Assembly (NCBI GenBank): GCA_016858145.1
Contig: JAEHOE010000112.1
Span: 124,001 to 188,000 of the forward strand
Reading direction: 5' to 3'
Source of the DNA: Edaphochlamys debaryana
Taxonomy: Eukaryota; Chlorophyta; Chlorophyceae; Chlamydomonadales
Length of the DNA stretch: 64,000 nucleotides
Shown: positions 1 through 10,275 of the stretch, piece by piece
How positions within the stretch are numbered: the stretch's first letter is position 1
Layout of the letters: every line of letters starts with the position of its first letter
Notes under the pieces: generated by a model
Database searches by the model: none
Told to the model about the DNA's origin: nothing
Seen by the model: only the letters and a program-made list of their open reading frames with translations
Made by a program: the position numbers and the translations under genes

Positions 1-1311
1 AGTGTGACGGAGAGAACTCGCATGTGCCGGCCCGCAACCAACCACGAGGAAATATTATATACGCGGCACAGCACCTCCCGCTCGGCCTCATAGCCCGCAT
101 CACTGCCGGGCCCCATGCCCGCCTGCTCCCACAGCCCCTCCAGCATCGCCAGCCGCAGCTCTGCCACCTCCGGTTGGCCCAGAGCTTCGCCCAGCGCGGC
201 GGAGGCCTGGGCGGCGCCGGGGCGTGGATCGTATCGCAGCGGCACTCCAAGAGCAATGAAGCGCGAGAGCGCAGCCGCGAAGTTCCCGCAGGGCCCCGTG
301 AGGCGCGACGGCTCCAGGCCTTTTGGCACAGCTACGGCAGATCGCATGGTCTGGCCCGTTAGACGGAAGATGCTTGGCCCCGGGCACGTCATGATGGCTC
401 TCGCTGCCGCCGCCGCCAGGCCCGACTCCCGGAGCGCCCCGGCCAGCTGAGGGACGAGCCCCGGCAAGGGCTTTGTGAAGCCGCCCTCCATCTCCTCTAC
501 GCCGCCCAGGTGGTCTGCGAGAACGAGCATGGCGGTCTGAAGATACTGGGAGGCTGCGAGCGCGAGCGCGGCGCAGGCGCGGGCGCAGCTTGGGCCCGCG
601 GGGCAGGGGCTACCGGCGGCCCCCACCAGAGCCTGCGTGCTCCGCAGCGCCGTGTGCCGGGCCAGGGCCGCCATGCCCCATGCGGCCTGGGCCAGGGCCG
701 TCAGCAGGGCGGGGTCCAGCAGGGCGGCGGCGTGGGGGCCGGTGCCGCCCCAGCCCTGGGCGGAGTTCCACGTGCACAGGGCCGCCAGACACAAGCTGAG
801 AGCCGTGCCGGCTGCCTCGCTGGCCGCGCAGGCTGCGTCGGCGGTATTGCAGACCGCCAAGGCGGTGGTGGCAGGGTTGGTGGCGGTGGCGACGCGCGTG
901 TGGATGGCACCGAGGGTGCGGAGGAGCCAGGCCGCCACACCGGCCTCCTGGGCGGCGGCCAGCCACAGCAGTCGGGCAGCAGCGGCCTCGTCACCCACAA
1001 CCGTTGGGGGATCGAGCCAAACCTCCTGATAGTCAGTGACTGTGCCAGTCCGAGCAGGGAGCGCTTGGCATCCTGGAAGGCTTTTGTCCTGTGAAGCCGC
1101 GGGTTGAGGAGGGCATGGTGTGATTGTGGCGAGCGACCGGGTTGGGTCGCTGGCTGAAAGCAAGCTATGGCGCTCCAGGCGCTACTGACCTGAGCCTAAC
1201 TTCTCCCTGCGGCGGCTGCCATAGGGCGCGCTCCACGTAGACGTTGCTCAGGCGATCAGCGGCGCGCATGTACGCGCGCCAGGCATCCTCCAGCGCCTGA
1301 CGTGTTGCCAT
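1..1311 (-). pseudogene. MYND-family gene, left tandem copy, 5' part only, frameshifted
   Basis: This is a second copy of the gene at 2429-6671. Exon 1 (1190-1311, ATG at 1309-1311) gives the same peptide as exon 1 of the other copy. Exon 2 starts near 1088 and stays open, in the frame used by the intact copy, from about 1000 to base 1, so the gene continues beyond the window. Just after the exon 2 acceptor, however, this copy has one base fewer than the intact copy: 54 versus 55 bases between two shared anchors (about 1020-1073 here, 6380-6434 there). Reading on from exon 1 therefore enters a wrong frame that stops near 701. Unless a different acceptor is used, the product is truncated. The rest of exon 2 is closely similar to the intact copy, with amino-acid changes but no further frame break seen. 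The C-terminal MYND finger is outside the window. Confidence 0.7.
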
Positions 1312-1695
1312 CGCATTCAATTGCCAAAGGATAGCATGAGGCCGTCGTTCCCGGAGCAAGCTAGCATGGCCCGTACGCGCGTGGCAAACTGGTCGCTGGC
1401 CTCAAATGCGGCATACATTTGTATGCGTGTACCTTTGACAGCAAGGCTTGTTCCGGTACATCGGCTGATAGTGGCGCTCATGGTAAGCACAGGAGCTCGA
1501 GCTGTTGCCCGCTGTTGCACGACATGCCCTATGCCCCGAATCAGAGCGAGGTCTTCAAGCCTCTGGACACAGGTTGCTACCTGGACAGCTTGCAGGAAAG
1601 CCTCGGTCCTACGGGGTGACCTCGGTACAGGTACATCTTCCCTGCGGACAACTCGCCCGAGTGGCCCCTCGATATGCCATCCGCAAAAGCGAGCT
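1..1695. repeat. Left unit of a tandem duplication (partner 5359-7080)
   Basis: Bases 1-1695 align with 5359-7080 at an offset of about 5,360. The match covers exon 2, intron 1, exon 1 and roughly 380 bases upstream of the ATG of the MYND-family gene. Exon 1 is nearly identical in the two units. The upstream part carries more small differences and indels, and exon 2 has many substitutions. The duplication is direct (same orientation), which makes the two genes a head-to-tail pair. Confidence 0.85.
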
Positions 1696-2428
1696 ATAGT
1701 TTGCCACAACGTGTCTGCCCCGTCGCATGGGCCCTCACCACCTCCCCCGCCCGCCCAACACCAGCCGAGGTGACGCTCGTGGTGGTCCCGCACAGTACAT
1801 GGGGGACGTCGCACAGCCGCGAGTCCTGCGGGGGGAATGGGGAGAGGAACAGCACCGAACCCGTGCGGACGTGTTCGGCGACCTCAAGGTGGAAGAGGCA
1901 AGGGAGGTTGGGCGCGGTTGAGCAGGGACGACCGCGGTACGTGTGCACCTTCCCCATGCATCCATCCCGCGCGGCCGCGCCCTCGGTGTTCCCTCCGCTC
2001 GCCGTCGGAGGCATGCAGAATATGGTGTCCTCAAGGTGTGTGCCCCGTCGCACGGGCCATCACGAGCTCCTGATAACACTCACAGGCACCCAGCTGGCCG
2101 GGTCGTCGGCCTGGGCCGGGCGTGCTGGCAGCGTGCAGAAGGCCCGTCGTGTTCCGTCCATGCTCCCCACCCCTCACTCCCCAATCGTTGCTTGCCCCCG
2201 AATCCCGTTCCGTTCCTCATGGTGAATAACGCAAGAGTGTTGCATGGCTTGTGGGCTTCTCACGGGCTCAACTCCCATGCACGGCACCCATATCAATACA
2301 TTGTACAACACTTCCGCATCCTTGCGCCGGGACCGAGTCGTTCCGACCACTCTAGCCTCTGAACCTGAGGTCCCAAGCAGTCTCCGCAGGGCCTACAGCC
2401 TAGTCCTCACGCGGCCCAACCAGACACC
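1312..2428. other. Intergenic stretch between the two MYND-family copies
   Basis: The first 380 bases (to about 1695) are the duplicated 5' flank of the left copy and presumably hold its promoter. The rest holds two copies of a short diverged module (about 1612-1735 and 1926-2070). Each runs from a 'CGGTAC..TGTGCACCTTCCC'-like start to a 'TGCCCCGTCGCA' core about 100 bases later; a third copy is at 6976-7080. No supported exon was seen. Bases about 2230-2428 should be the 3' untranslated region of the intact copy, whose stop is at 2429-2431. Confidence 0.5.
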
Positions 2429-5400
2429 CTAATCCACCCCCTCTGCCCGCATCCGCGCTGCCGCTGCCGCCATGGCTCCGCACTCGGCCCTGTGCCCCAG
2501 CCGCCAGTGCGCCCGCTGGCAGGCGGACCCGCAGTACCGCACCGCCTTGCAGCCGCCGCACCGCTTGAGCGGGAGCTCCGCCTCGCTGCGGCCCCCAAAC
2601 GAGTCACAGCCCGGGCCCCCGCACGCCAGCAGCTGAGTCAGCACCCTGACCGCAGGCGGCGGCGCCAGCAGAGGCGGCAGAGGCGCAGCCACCACGGCCG
2701 CTTCAGCCTCCGCCGAGAGGGCACCGCTGTCCTCCCCTGGCCTGGGGGTAGAGAGCTCAGCCACCATTGCGGTCGGGGGCCCGTGCTCGCCTCGCCCCTT
2801 GGCGTAACACCACTCCAAGAGGCACGCGGCGGCCTGGCGGAAGCAGTCGTGGGGCATGGGACACTCGTCGCTGCCGCCGCTGCAGCCCGGACCGCTCTCG
2901 CCTCCGTCAACCCCACCGCCGCCCTGCGCCGCTCGGAGCAGCGTCAGCCCCAGCGCCGAGGCGTCCTTCGCCCCCGCGGCAGCCTGCGAGCGCAGGGCTG
3001 CGGGCCACGCCTGCAATAGGCAGCCCCGTTCCTCTGCCTCCGCCGCGGACCCTGCCTCCTCCGCTTCCGTGCAGCCGTCTGCGGGCGGCGGCAGCAGCCA
3101 GCTCTGGACATGTAACGCGAGGTGCGGGGAGTGTGCGGCCATCCTCGCTACGGCCAGTGGCAGCAACCGCGTCACCCAAGTCTGCAGCCCTTCCGTCTTT
3201 GGGGCTGCCCGCCCTGGCGCCTCCCCGCCCCCACTCCCGCCTGCGGCCCCAGCTGAGCTGTCCGCGGCTGGCGAGGCGGGGAGTTCGCGCCACGCGCACA
3301 GCAGCTTGCAGGCTGCCGCCGCCAGCCGATGCGGCTGCAGGGCCAGGAGCCGGGCCTCCACGGGAGGGCTGCCGGGCTCAGAGGTGCGGCACAGCAAGGC
3401 GATGGAGGCGAGGCAGTTGCCCACCAGGCGAGTAACCTCTGGCCCGGGCCCGCCGGTGCCCGCTGCCGCCTCCGCCGCCGCGCATGCTGCCAGCCGGCTG
3501 CCCGCCTGCATCACATAGGCCTCCAGCTCGGAAGCCAGGGCGCCCCACGCGGCGGGCGCCGGGCTGGGCGTGCGGGCCCCGGCAGCTGGGCTGGTGGCTT
3601 CTGCAACGTTGGTCGCGCCTGCGGGGTGACATGCTGCTGCGCTCTGGGTAGCTGCGAGTGAGCTGCCGCCGCCCGAGCCCGAGGGAGGCGCGGAGTCCGC
3701 ACCGGTCTCGAGTGGAGGGGCGTCTGGGCTGGCGGCGGCGGCTCCAGCGCTGTCCCCCGGTCCTGCGCTCACGGCCGGTGAGGTGAGGATGGCCCCTCCG
3801 TCTGGGCGCGGGGCGGAGGCTGCGGCTGCCTGCGCACGCTGGCTCTGGCCAGGCAGCATCAGGTCACCTCGCTGCAGCCTCAGCAGTCTAAGGCAGACGG
3901 ATAGCGCCGTCATGCATTGCCGCAGAGCCTCCGCCTGGGACGGCAGCTGGGCCCCCGCACTCGCGCTCCCGGGAAGCCCCACTGCCGCCGGTCCAGCCTC
4001 CTGAGCGCCTGGCCCCTGGACCCCAGGTGATGCCGCCTCAGCCAGTGTCCCCGTCGCTGCCTCGGCTCCCTCGGCCGCGATGGTCCCAGGTGCGGCCTCC
4101 TGCGCCTCCGCGTCTCCCTCTTGTGAGAGGACTGCAGCCGCTTCTGCCTCCGCTGGGGCCGCCTCCGCCCGCTCCTCCAGCTGCCCGGCCAGCGCCATCG
4201 CCCGTTTGGCCACCGTCACCGCCAGGCCCCCTGCTTCGCCCAGGCCCAGGCCCGGGCCCAGGGAGGCCCCGCCCCCCTCCTCCACGGGCCCAAGCAGCTC
4301 CAGGCCAAGTAGCTCCACCACCCCCAGCGCCCTCGCAGGCACGGGCTCAAGCAAGCGAGCAAGCTCCACGTCCCAGGCAGCCGCGCCCGGGGCCGCGGCC
4401 CGGTCTGCCGCTGCGTAGGCGAGGCGCAGGGCGTGGTCCAGGGAGGCGCCCAGGCCCGCGCGGCGCAGACGGGGAAGGACCGAGTTGCGCCCGGAGGAGG
4501 CGGACCCTGAGTGTGAGGGCCCGAGCAGTAAATGAGGCGTGGGTTGGCGAGGATGGGAGCGAAGTTGCAAAAAACTGCGATACAGGAAAGGATAGCGACT
4601 TCAGGATGGGGTTGGGCGAGGCGAGGCTGGGAAAGAAACATTTCGACAGTCGACAGTAGTGCAGCGCGCGCAGCCAACACGCCTTGCTCACCCTCACGCC
4701 GCCATGCCGCCTGGAGGTCCCCAGCCACTCGCTCCACTCTCTCCAGCGCCTCGCCCACGGCGTCCGCGGCCTCCATGGCCGCATGCATCTTTGCGGCCTG
4801 GGGGCCATGGGGAGGATGAAGGAATGAGGTGGTAGTGAGCCATGCATTGGGGGGCCTGGAGTCGTGAGCTGCTAGACCTGGAAGGGCTGTGCAGTTCCTC
4901 GTAGGGTGCACTCACGTCGTCGTTAAGAGACAGGCTCCTCGCGAGCACCTCCACAGCCGCCGCCAGAGCCCATGCCGTTGTTTCGGCCCAGGGTGGCGCC
5001 GCGGCAGATGCCCAGGCGGCGGGCGGCAGGCCCCAGTCGAGCGCGCCGAGGATTACGTCCCCCTATAAAGGGAGAATGTGGGGCACACAGCTTCGTAATG
5101 TGGGGCTTTGGCACACATCCTGTAAGACAGCGGTCTGCAACGGCGCACCTGGCTTCGCAGCTTGGTGGCCAGAACGCGTAAGTCCACCTTGCCGTACAGC
5201 CCCCACATGCCCTGACCGCGGATCAGTCGGCACACCGCCTCCTCTGAGCGCGCAGTCTGCCTCGCCAGCTGCACCTCCGGGGGCACGCCGGGCTCGGGCG
5301 GCAGGCAGCCGCCACCGGCCAGGAAGAGCTGTCCGGCGGTGGCGTAGTTCCAGAGACCCAGCGTGACCGACAAGATGCGGAAATGCGCGACCGCCTGTCC

Positions 5401-6671
5401 CTGCGACGAGCCGTCATACACGCGGTAGAGAACCTCACGCTCGGCCTCATAGCCCGCATCGCTGCCAGGGCCCATGCCCGCCAGCTCCCACAAGCCCTCG
5501 AGCGCAGCCAGGCGCAGCGCCGCCACCTCCGGGTGCCCCAGGGCCTCGCCCAGCGCTGCGGAGGCCTGGGCGGCGCCGGGGCGAGTGTCATGCTGCAGCA
5601 CCAAACCAAGATGTATGAAGCCCGCAAGCCCCACCAGGAAGCTCCAGCCGGGACCCAGGTGGTGCGACGACTCCAGACCCTCCGGTAAGGGTACGGCGGA
5701 GCGATGGGCCTGACCCCTCACAGTGTGGAACGGCGAGCCCGGGCACGTCATGGTCGTGCTAGCCGCCGCCGCCGCCAGACCCGACTCCCGCAGCGCCCCG
5801 GCCAGCTGAGGGACGAGCTCGAGCAAGGGATTTGTGAAGCTGCCCTCCATCTCCTCCACGCCACCCACATGCTTTGCAAGCAGGTCGATCACTGTCCGGA
5901 AGCACTGCGAGGCCGTGAGGGCGAGCGCGGCACAGGCGCGGGCGCAGCTTGGGCCCGGGGGGCGGGGGCTGCCGGCGGCCCCCACCAGGGTCTGAGTGCT
6001 GGGCAGCGCCGTGTGCCGGGCCAGGGCCGCCATGCCCCATGCGGCCTGGGCCAGGGCCGTCAGCAGGGCGGGGCCCAGCAGGGCGGCGGCGTGGGGGCCG
6101 GTGCCGCCCCAGCCCTGGGCGGAGTTCCACGTGCACAGGGCCGCCAGACACAAGCTGAGAGCCGTGCCGGCTGCCTCGCTGGCCGCGCAGGCTGCGTCGG
6201 CGGTATTGCAGACCGCCCAGGCGATGGTGGCGGGATTGGTGGCGGTGGCGACGCGCGTGTGGATGGCACCGAGGGTGCGGAGGAGCCAGGCCGCCACACC
6301 GGCCTCCTGGGCGGCGGCCAGCCACAGCAGTCGGGCAGCAGCGGCCTCGTCACCCACAACCGTTGGGGGATCGAGCCAGGCATCCTTGTAGCCCAGTGGC
6401 TTTGCAAGCCCGCGCAGCGCGCGCTTGGCATCCTCGAAGGCTTTCGTCCTGTGGGGCCGCGGGTTGAGGAGGGCATGGTGTGTTTGTGGCGAGCGACCGG
6501 GTTGGGGCGGTGACTGTAAGCAAGCTATGGCGCTCCAGGCGCTACTGACCTGAGCCTAACTTCTCCCTGCGGCGGCTGCCACAGGGCGCGCTCCACGTAG
6601 ACGTTGCTCAGGCGATCAGCGGCGCGCATGTACGCGCGCCAGGCATCCTCCAGCGCCTGACGTGTCGCCAT
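2429..6671 (-). CDS. MYND-type zinc-finger protein, intact copy (1,250 aa)
   Basis: Five exons join with consistent phases and a total of 3,753 bases: 6550-6671, 5149-6448, 4916-5062, 4692-4797 and 2429-4506. The start is the ATG at 6669-6671; the reading frame upstream has no other ATG before a stop. The protein is alanine/leucine-rich and mostly helical in look. It ends in a MYND finger at about residues 1185-1240: C-x4-C, then C-x2-C, then Y-C-x3-C, then H-x3-C. The C-x4-C first pair differs from the textbook C-x2-C, but I recall this variant as common in volvocine MYND proteins. MYND fingers bind zinc and usually mediate protein-protein contacts; no SET or other catalytic domain was seen, so the role is unknown. 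Introns are GT-AG. The tandem copy at 1-1311 shows the family is expanding locally. Confidence 0.8.
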
Positions 6672-7080
6672 CGCATTCAATTGCCAAAGGATAGCATGAG
6701 GCCGTCGTTCCCGGAGCAAGCTAGCATGGCCCGCACGCGCGTGGCAAACTGGTCGCTGGCCTCAAATGCGGCATACATTAGTATGCGTGTACCACTGACA
6801 GCAAGGCTTGTTGCGGTACATATGGCTCATAGCGACGCTCGTGGTAAGCACAGGAGCTCGAGCTGTTGCCCGCTGTTGCACGACACGATGCCCTATGCCC
6901 CGAATCAGGGCGAGGCCTTGAAGCCTCTTGCCACAGGTCGCTACAGGTGACGGCTTGCAGGAAAGCCTCGGCGAGTAGGGGTGACCTCGGTACGTGCGCA
7001 TCTTCCCTCCCCACAGACTCCCATCCCTCGCCCCGAGAGGGTATGGTTGCCCTGAAGGTGTCTGCCCCGTCGCAGTAAGA
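5359..7080. repeat. Right unit of the tandem duplication (partner 1-1695)
   Basis: This unit matches 1-1695. It covers most of exon 2, intron 1, exon 1 and the 5' flank of the intact MYND-family gene. The 3' two-thirds of the gene (exons 3-5) has no partner inside the window because the left copy runs off the edge. Confidence 0.85.
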
Positions 7081-7955
7081 TCGCTTCGCGAGCGAGCATG
7101 ACAGCTTGCTGAAGCGCCAGCGCCCCGCATTCCAAGACTGGTCCCACCCAGTCCCATAAACCTCGCTGGTGTTACAGAGAGCGCACCCCTCCAGCCCCTG
7201 GTCGTGCTGCGGTGAGCGCTCGCCTGATCCCTGATGACCGTAGCCGCGTAGCGAACTGGAGCACGCTTCACGGCTGGGGGCATCTTCAAGCAGGAGGATG
7301 TCTTCAAGCGGCTCAGCGATTACCGGCCCAGCAACGGACGGTAACTCTAGCACAGCTGCCCACAGCTGCATCACCCACAACTACATCGCCTGCGCCAAAT
7401 TGTAATGCAGCAAGTGTTCCCGCCATGCTCTACCTCCGGTAGCTGCTCCCCATGACCGTCTTCCGCCTCCTGTCTCTCACAGTCCCACAGCCCCTGGTCT
7501 GCCGTGTTCTGCACCGATACACCAACCGGTACACAACCAGCATTGACTTGCGGACGGGACCCGTGCTCAGGGCGGCATTTGCACTTCGTACTGCAGCGTG
7601 TCAACCGCCTGCCCCAGGCCTTCGTAAGCCCGTCAGCAGCCCGACCGGGGGCCTGGGGAAGAGGCACGTGTCCAGGCAACACAGGATGGTCAGGTCAGGT
7701 GGTCTGTTCAGGAGGCCAAGGGAACATGGCCTCGCCATGTATCCACCCGCCGCTCCCAGACCAACACCACCGCCCCCCCCTCCCACCCCCCCACCTTTGG
7801 CCCGCTCGTCCTGCGCCTTGCCGCCCCTGGCCTCCGGTGGCACGTAGGGCGCCGCCCCCGCCGCCAGCGCCGCCTCCACCGTGTCATCCAGGAAGGACGA
7901 AGAGGCCAGCTGGGAGGCGTCAGCAGCTGGCGAGGAGATGTCCTCTTCCCCGCAC
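6672..7955. other. Intergenic stretch with promoter of the MYND gene and 3' flank of the next gene
   Basis: Bases 6672-7080 are the duplicated 5' flank of the MYND-family gene. On the minus strand a TGTAA polyadenylation-type signal (TTACA at 7172-7176 on the plus strand) lies about 780 bases after the stop of the gene ending at 7956, so much of 7172-7955 may be its 3' untranslated region. That region contains the AP-4 epsilon exon fragment listed separately. Nothing else supported was seen. Confidence 0.45.
7795..7935 (-). pseudogene. Stray copy of AP-4 epsilon exon 13
   Basis: On the minus strand this stretch reproduces the second half of AP-4 epsilon exon 13 (11487-11680), including the peptide run AAGAAPYVPPEARGGKAQDE and the donor after 'ERAK'. 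About 110 bases are nearly identical to 11484-11610. Upstream of that the match fades, and downstream the C-rich intron start is also similar. No other AP-4 exon lies nearby, so this is a fragment and not a second gene. It sits just downstream of the stop at 7956-7958 of the neighbouring minus-strand gene, probably within its 3' untranslated region. Confidence 0.75.
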
Positions 7956-9589
7956 TCAGTTGGCGTTCCTGCTCTTCTTGCCCAGGTACGGCAGCCCCGC
8001 CTGGCCCTTGGCCTGAGCTCGCTTCCGGCGGAGCGAAGCGCCGGCCTGTGGAGGAGTGAGCGGCTGTGGCCAAGGCAGCCACACATCTGGACCCTAGCTG
8101 GATGTGGCGATCGGAGCCTGCTGCCACCGCCCTGAGGCCACACCCACCACGGGGTCGTAGAGATACACCACATGCCCGTTACGCTTGGTGCCTGTGTTGA
8201 AGAAGCCCTTTTGCCTGCGTGTGGGTGTATCAAAAACGCCTGTCGCACTTTACCCCTGGTCATGAGCCTCGCAGTTATCTTAAGTTCCTTATGGCTCTGG
8301 CTCAGTAAGCCGCTCCTTTGCTTCAACGAGAACGGAGGGTTGCCATGGGCTAGCCAGCTTACGGTAACATGGCAGAGGACAGGGACACATGCCAATGGAG
8401 CACAGTCTTGAAGGAAGGATTCGGCCTGAGGAATGACGCACCGGGCACACAATTGAGTGGCGAGCCAGAAGCAGAAGTATAGCCGGCAAGCCCTCTTACC
8501 GCCGGTCCAGCTTTTGCGCGATGCTTGCATCGGATAGGAGGAAGGCTCCGATCTCTTCTTTTGTGCCCTGCCCGTAAGAGGCAGGGGTGGGGCAGGGGTG
8601 GCAAAAGTTACGCCCCCGACCCCCCTGCCGTACGCAGCAAACTCTGCTTGCTTGTGCTCGTAAACACCAGTTTGCTTCCGCGCTTGTGCCCCTGTGCTTG
8701 TGTGTGCGTTTTGCGCTTTCACCCGGCGAGGTCCATGTACCGTCCCCACGTCTTTTTGCCCAAGGGCCCTCCGGTGATGCTCAGCCATGCCCCTCGCCTC
8801 TAGTATGACAAGCTATGGCCAGCACAGTACACGCGCACCCCTGGCAGCGGCGGCACCGAGCATCCCGATAATACCCCTACCCCCATACCCACCGTCACAG
8901 CTTGAGGGCGGTATCCTATCTTCCCAGCGCAGTACCGGTATGGATCACAGCCGCGTACCTGCCCCTCGGGGAGGCTCTGTAGCGCCTTGATAGCCCATGC
9001 CTGCACAGAACTCAAAGAGCTGGCACTTACGAGTCGGCATGAACAGAGCTATGTGCGTCCCGCTGGTTGCGTCCCCACCTTGAACGTCATGCTCCGGTCG
9101 ACGCGCTGCGTTTGCTTCGTCAGTACTGCGGGGGCGCAAGCTGTCTGTGTCACTCTTCCTAGGCCACCAGCAGTTGTAAGTGGTTGCCGCACCTTCTGCT
9201 GGGTCCGCTCCGTGGCTCAAGCGTGCACGCAGCCTCGCCAGTTGGGTGAGCAGGCGCAGCCTCGTACGCGGGTCGTCAGGCCAGCCTGGAGCGGGACGCA
9301 CGCCGGCGAGGGCTGAACCCTTGCTCCCAGCGAAACACACACATTGCGATGTGGGGCAGAGCAGGGGCAGAGCTCACCCAGCTCCTTTAGCAGGCGGCCT
9401 GTGTCGGCTGGGGTCGTCCGATCAGGCAGCACCTTGACGGCACGAACTACGATCTGCATGCGCCAGCCAATCAAGTAAAAGAGGAAGGGCAGCCTGTCGC
9501 CCCCTTTGCTGCAAACGCACCTCGAGTTCATGCGCCTTCCAGCGAGAATTAGTGGTGCAGCAGCCCAAGCAACTGTTTCTGTCTGCGTC
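7956..9589 (-). CDS. Unrecognised multi-exon protein, 3' part resolved
   Basis: I do not recognise this protein. Exons read on the minus strand with good splice sites: 9521-9589, 9378-9453, 9193-9285, 9079-9125, 8959-9000, 8723-8799, 8500-8567, 8148-8214 and 7956-8045 (stop TGA). Phases agree everywhere except between 8723-8799 (ends phase 2) and 8500-8567 (needs phase 0), so a tiny exon is missed or one base is missing. Readable stretches include RWKAHELEIVVRAVKVLP, TFKAWAIKALQSLPEGQ, WLSITGGPLGKKTWGRYMDL and GFFNTGTKRNGHVVYLYDPV, followed by a lysine/arginine-rich C-terminus ending KKSRNAN. The first of these has a vaguely SANT/Myb-like spacing, but that is a guess. The 5' end is not resolved; an ATG at 10073-10081 and coding-looking sequence at 9780-10081 may belong to it. 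Confidence 0.5.
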
Positions 9590-10275
9590 CTGCCAACGAC
9601 GGCAGCCCCCCACGCCTCCCCCAGCCGCCGGGCGTTGCTCAGCGCCAGCGCCACCGCCGCAGCCACAGCGCCCGAGGGAGGCCGGGACCCACGAGGCAAG
9701 GAGAGGGCGCTGGCACGCCGGGGCTTGGGGGCCGGCGGGGGATGGACAGGAGCTGGAGCATGTTCCCCCTTCCGCCCCTCCTCCTCCCCCTCCGTGGTCG
9801 CCCGCAGCCAGGCCGCGTGGCACCCCGCGTTGGCCAGCACCGCCGCACCGGCCATGCGCAAAAGCGAGCTGCTGCCGTGTTTGACCATACTGCCGAATAC
9901 TGCTCGCGAGCTGGCCCTGTGCTGGCGCCCGTCGCGCGCGAGTTGGGTCCCAACTCGAGACCAGGAGTTGTGCTTCAGCACAACTAGTTTCCGGAACTAC
10001 GGTATGAATGTGACCGAAGGACTCGTGGTGCTGACGTGCTAGCTTCACGACGAGCTGCTTCAGCGCCGGCATGTGAAGCATGCGCTCACTTTTCTACAGA
10101 CTTTTGTGCGATTGCAAGAAGTTCAGAGCCTAGTAGCTCTAGCACGTTAACGAGTGACACGAGCCTTGCAGTCGTCAACCTCTGTATAGTTCATTCGCCT
10201 CCGCTTCCATCACCGCTTACCAGCCCCTCGAGCAACCGCTGCTATTCCTGCTCCCACCGCATTGCAAGCCATCCC
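9590..10275. other. Unresolved 5' region of the preceding gene and AP-4 epsilon 3' flank
   Basis: Minus-strand reading from about 10081 gives a coding-looking start (peptide beginning MLHMPALKQLVVKLARQHHE) and further coding-looking pieces near 9800-9930. I could not join these to the exon at 9521-9589 with matching phases. Only about 195 bases separate this possible start from the stop of the AP-4 epsilon gene at 10276, so the two same-strand genes are tightly packed. Confidence 0.35.

Noticed and set aside
1317..1814. Minus-strand open frame upstream of the left MYND copy as an extra gene
   Set aside because: It stops just before the ATG, the equivalent region of the other copy is disrupted, and there is no recognisable domain.
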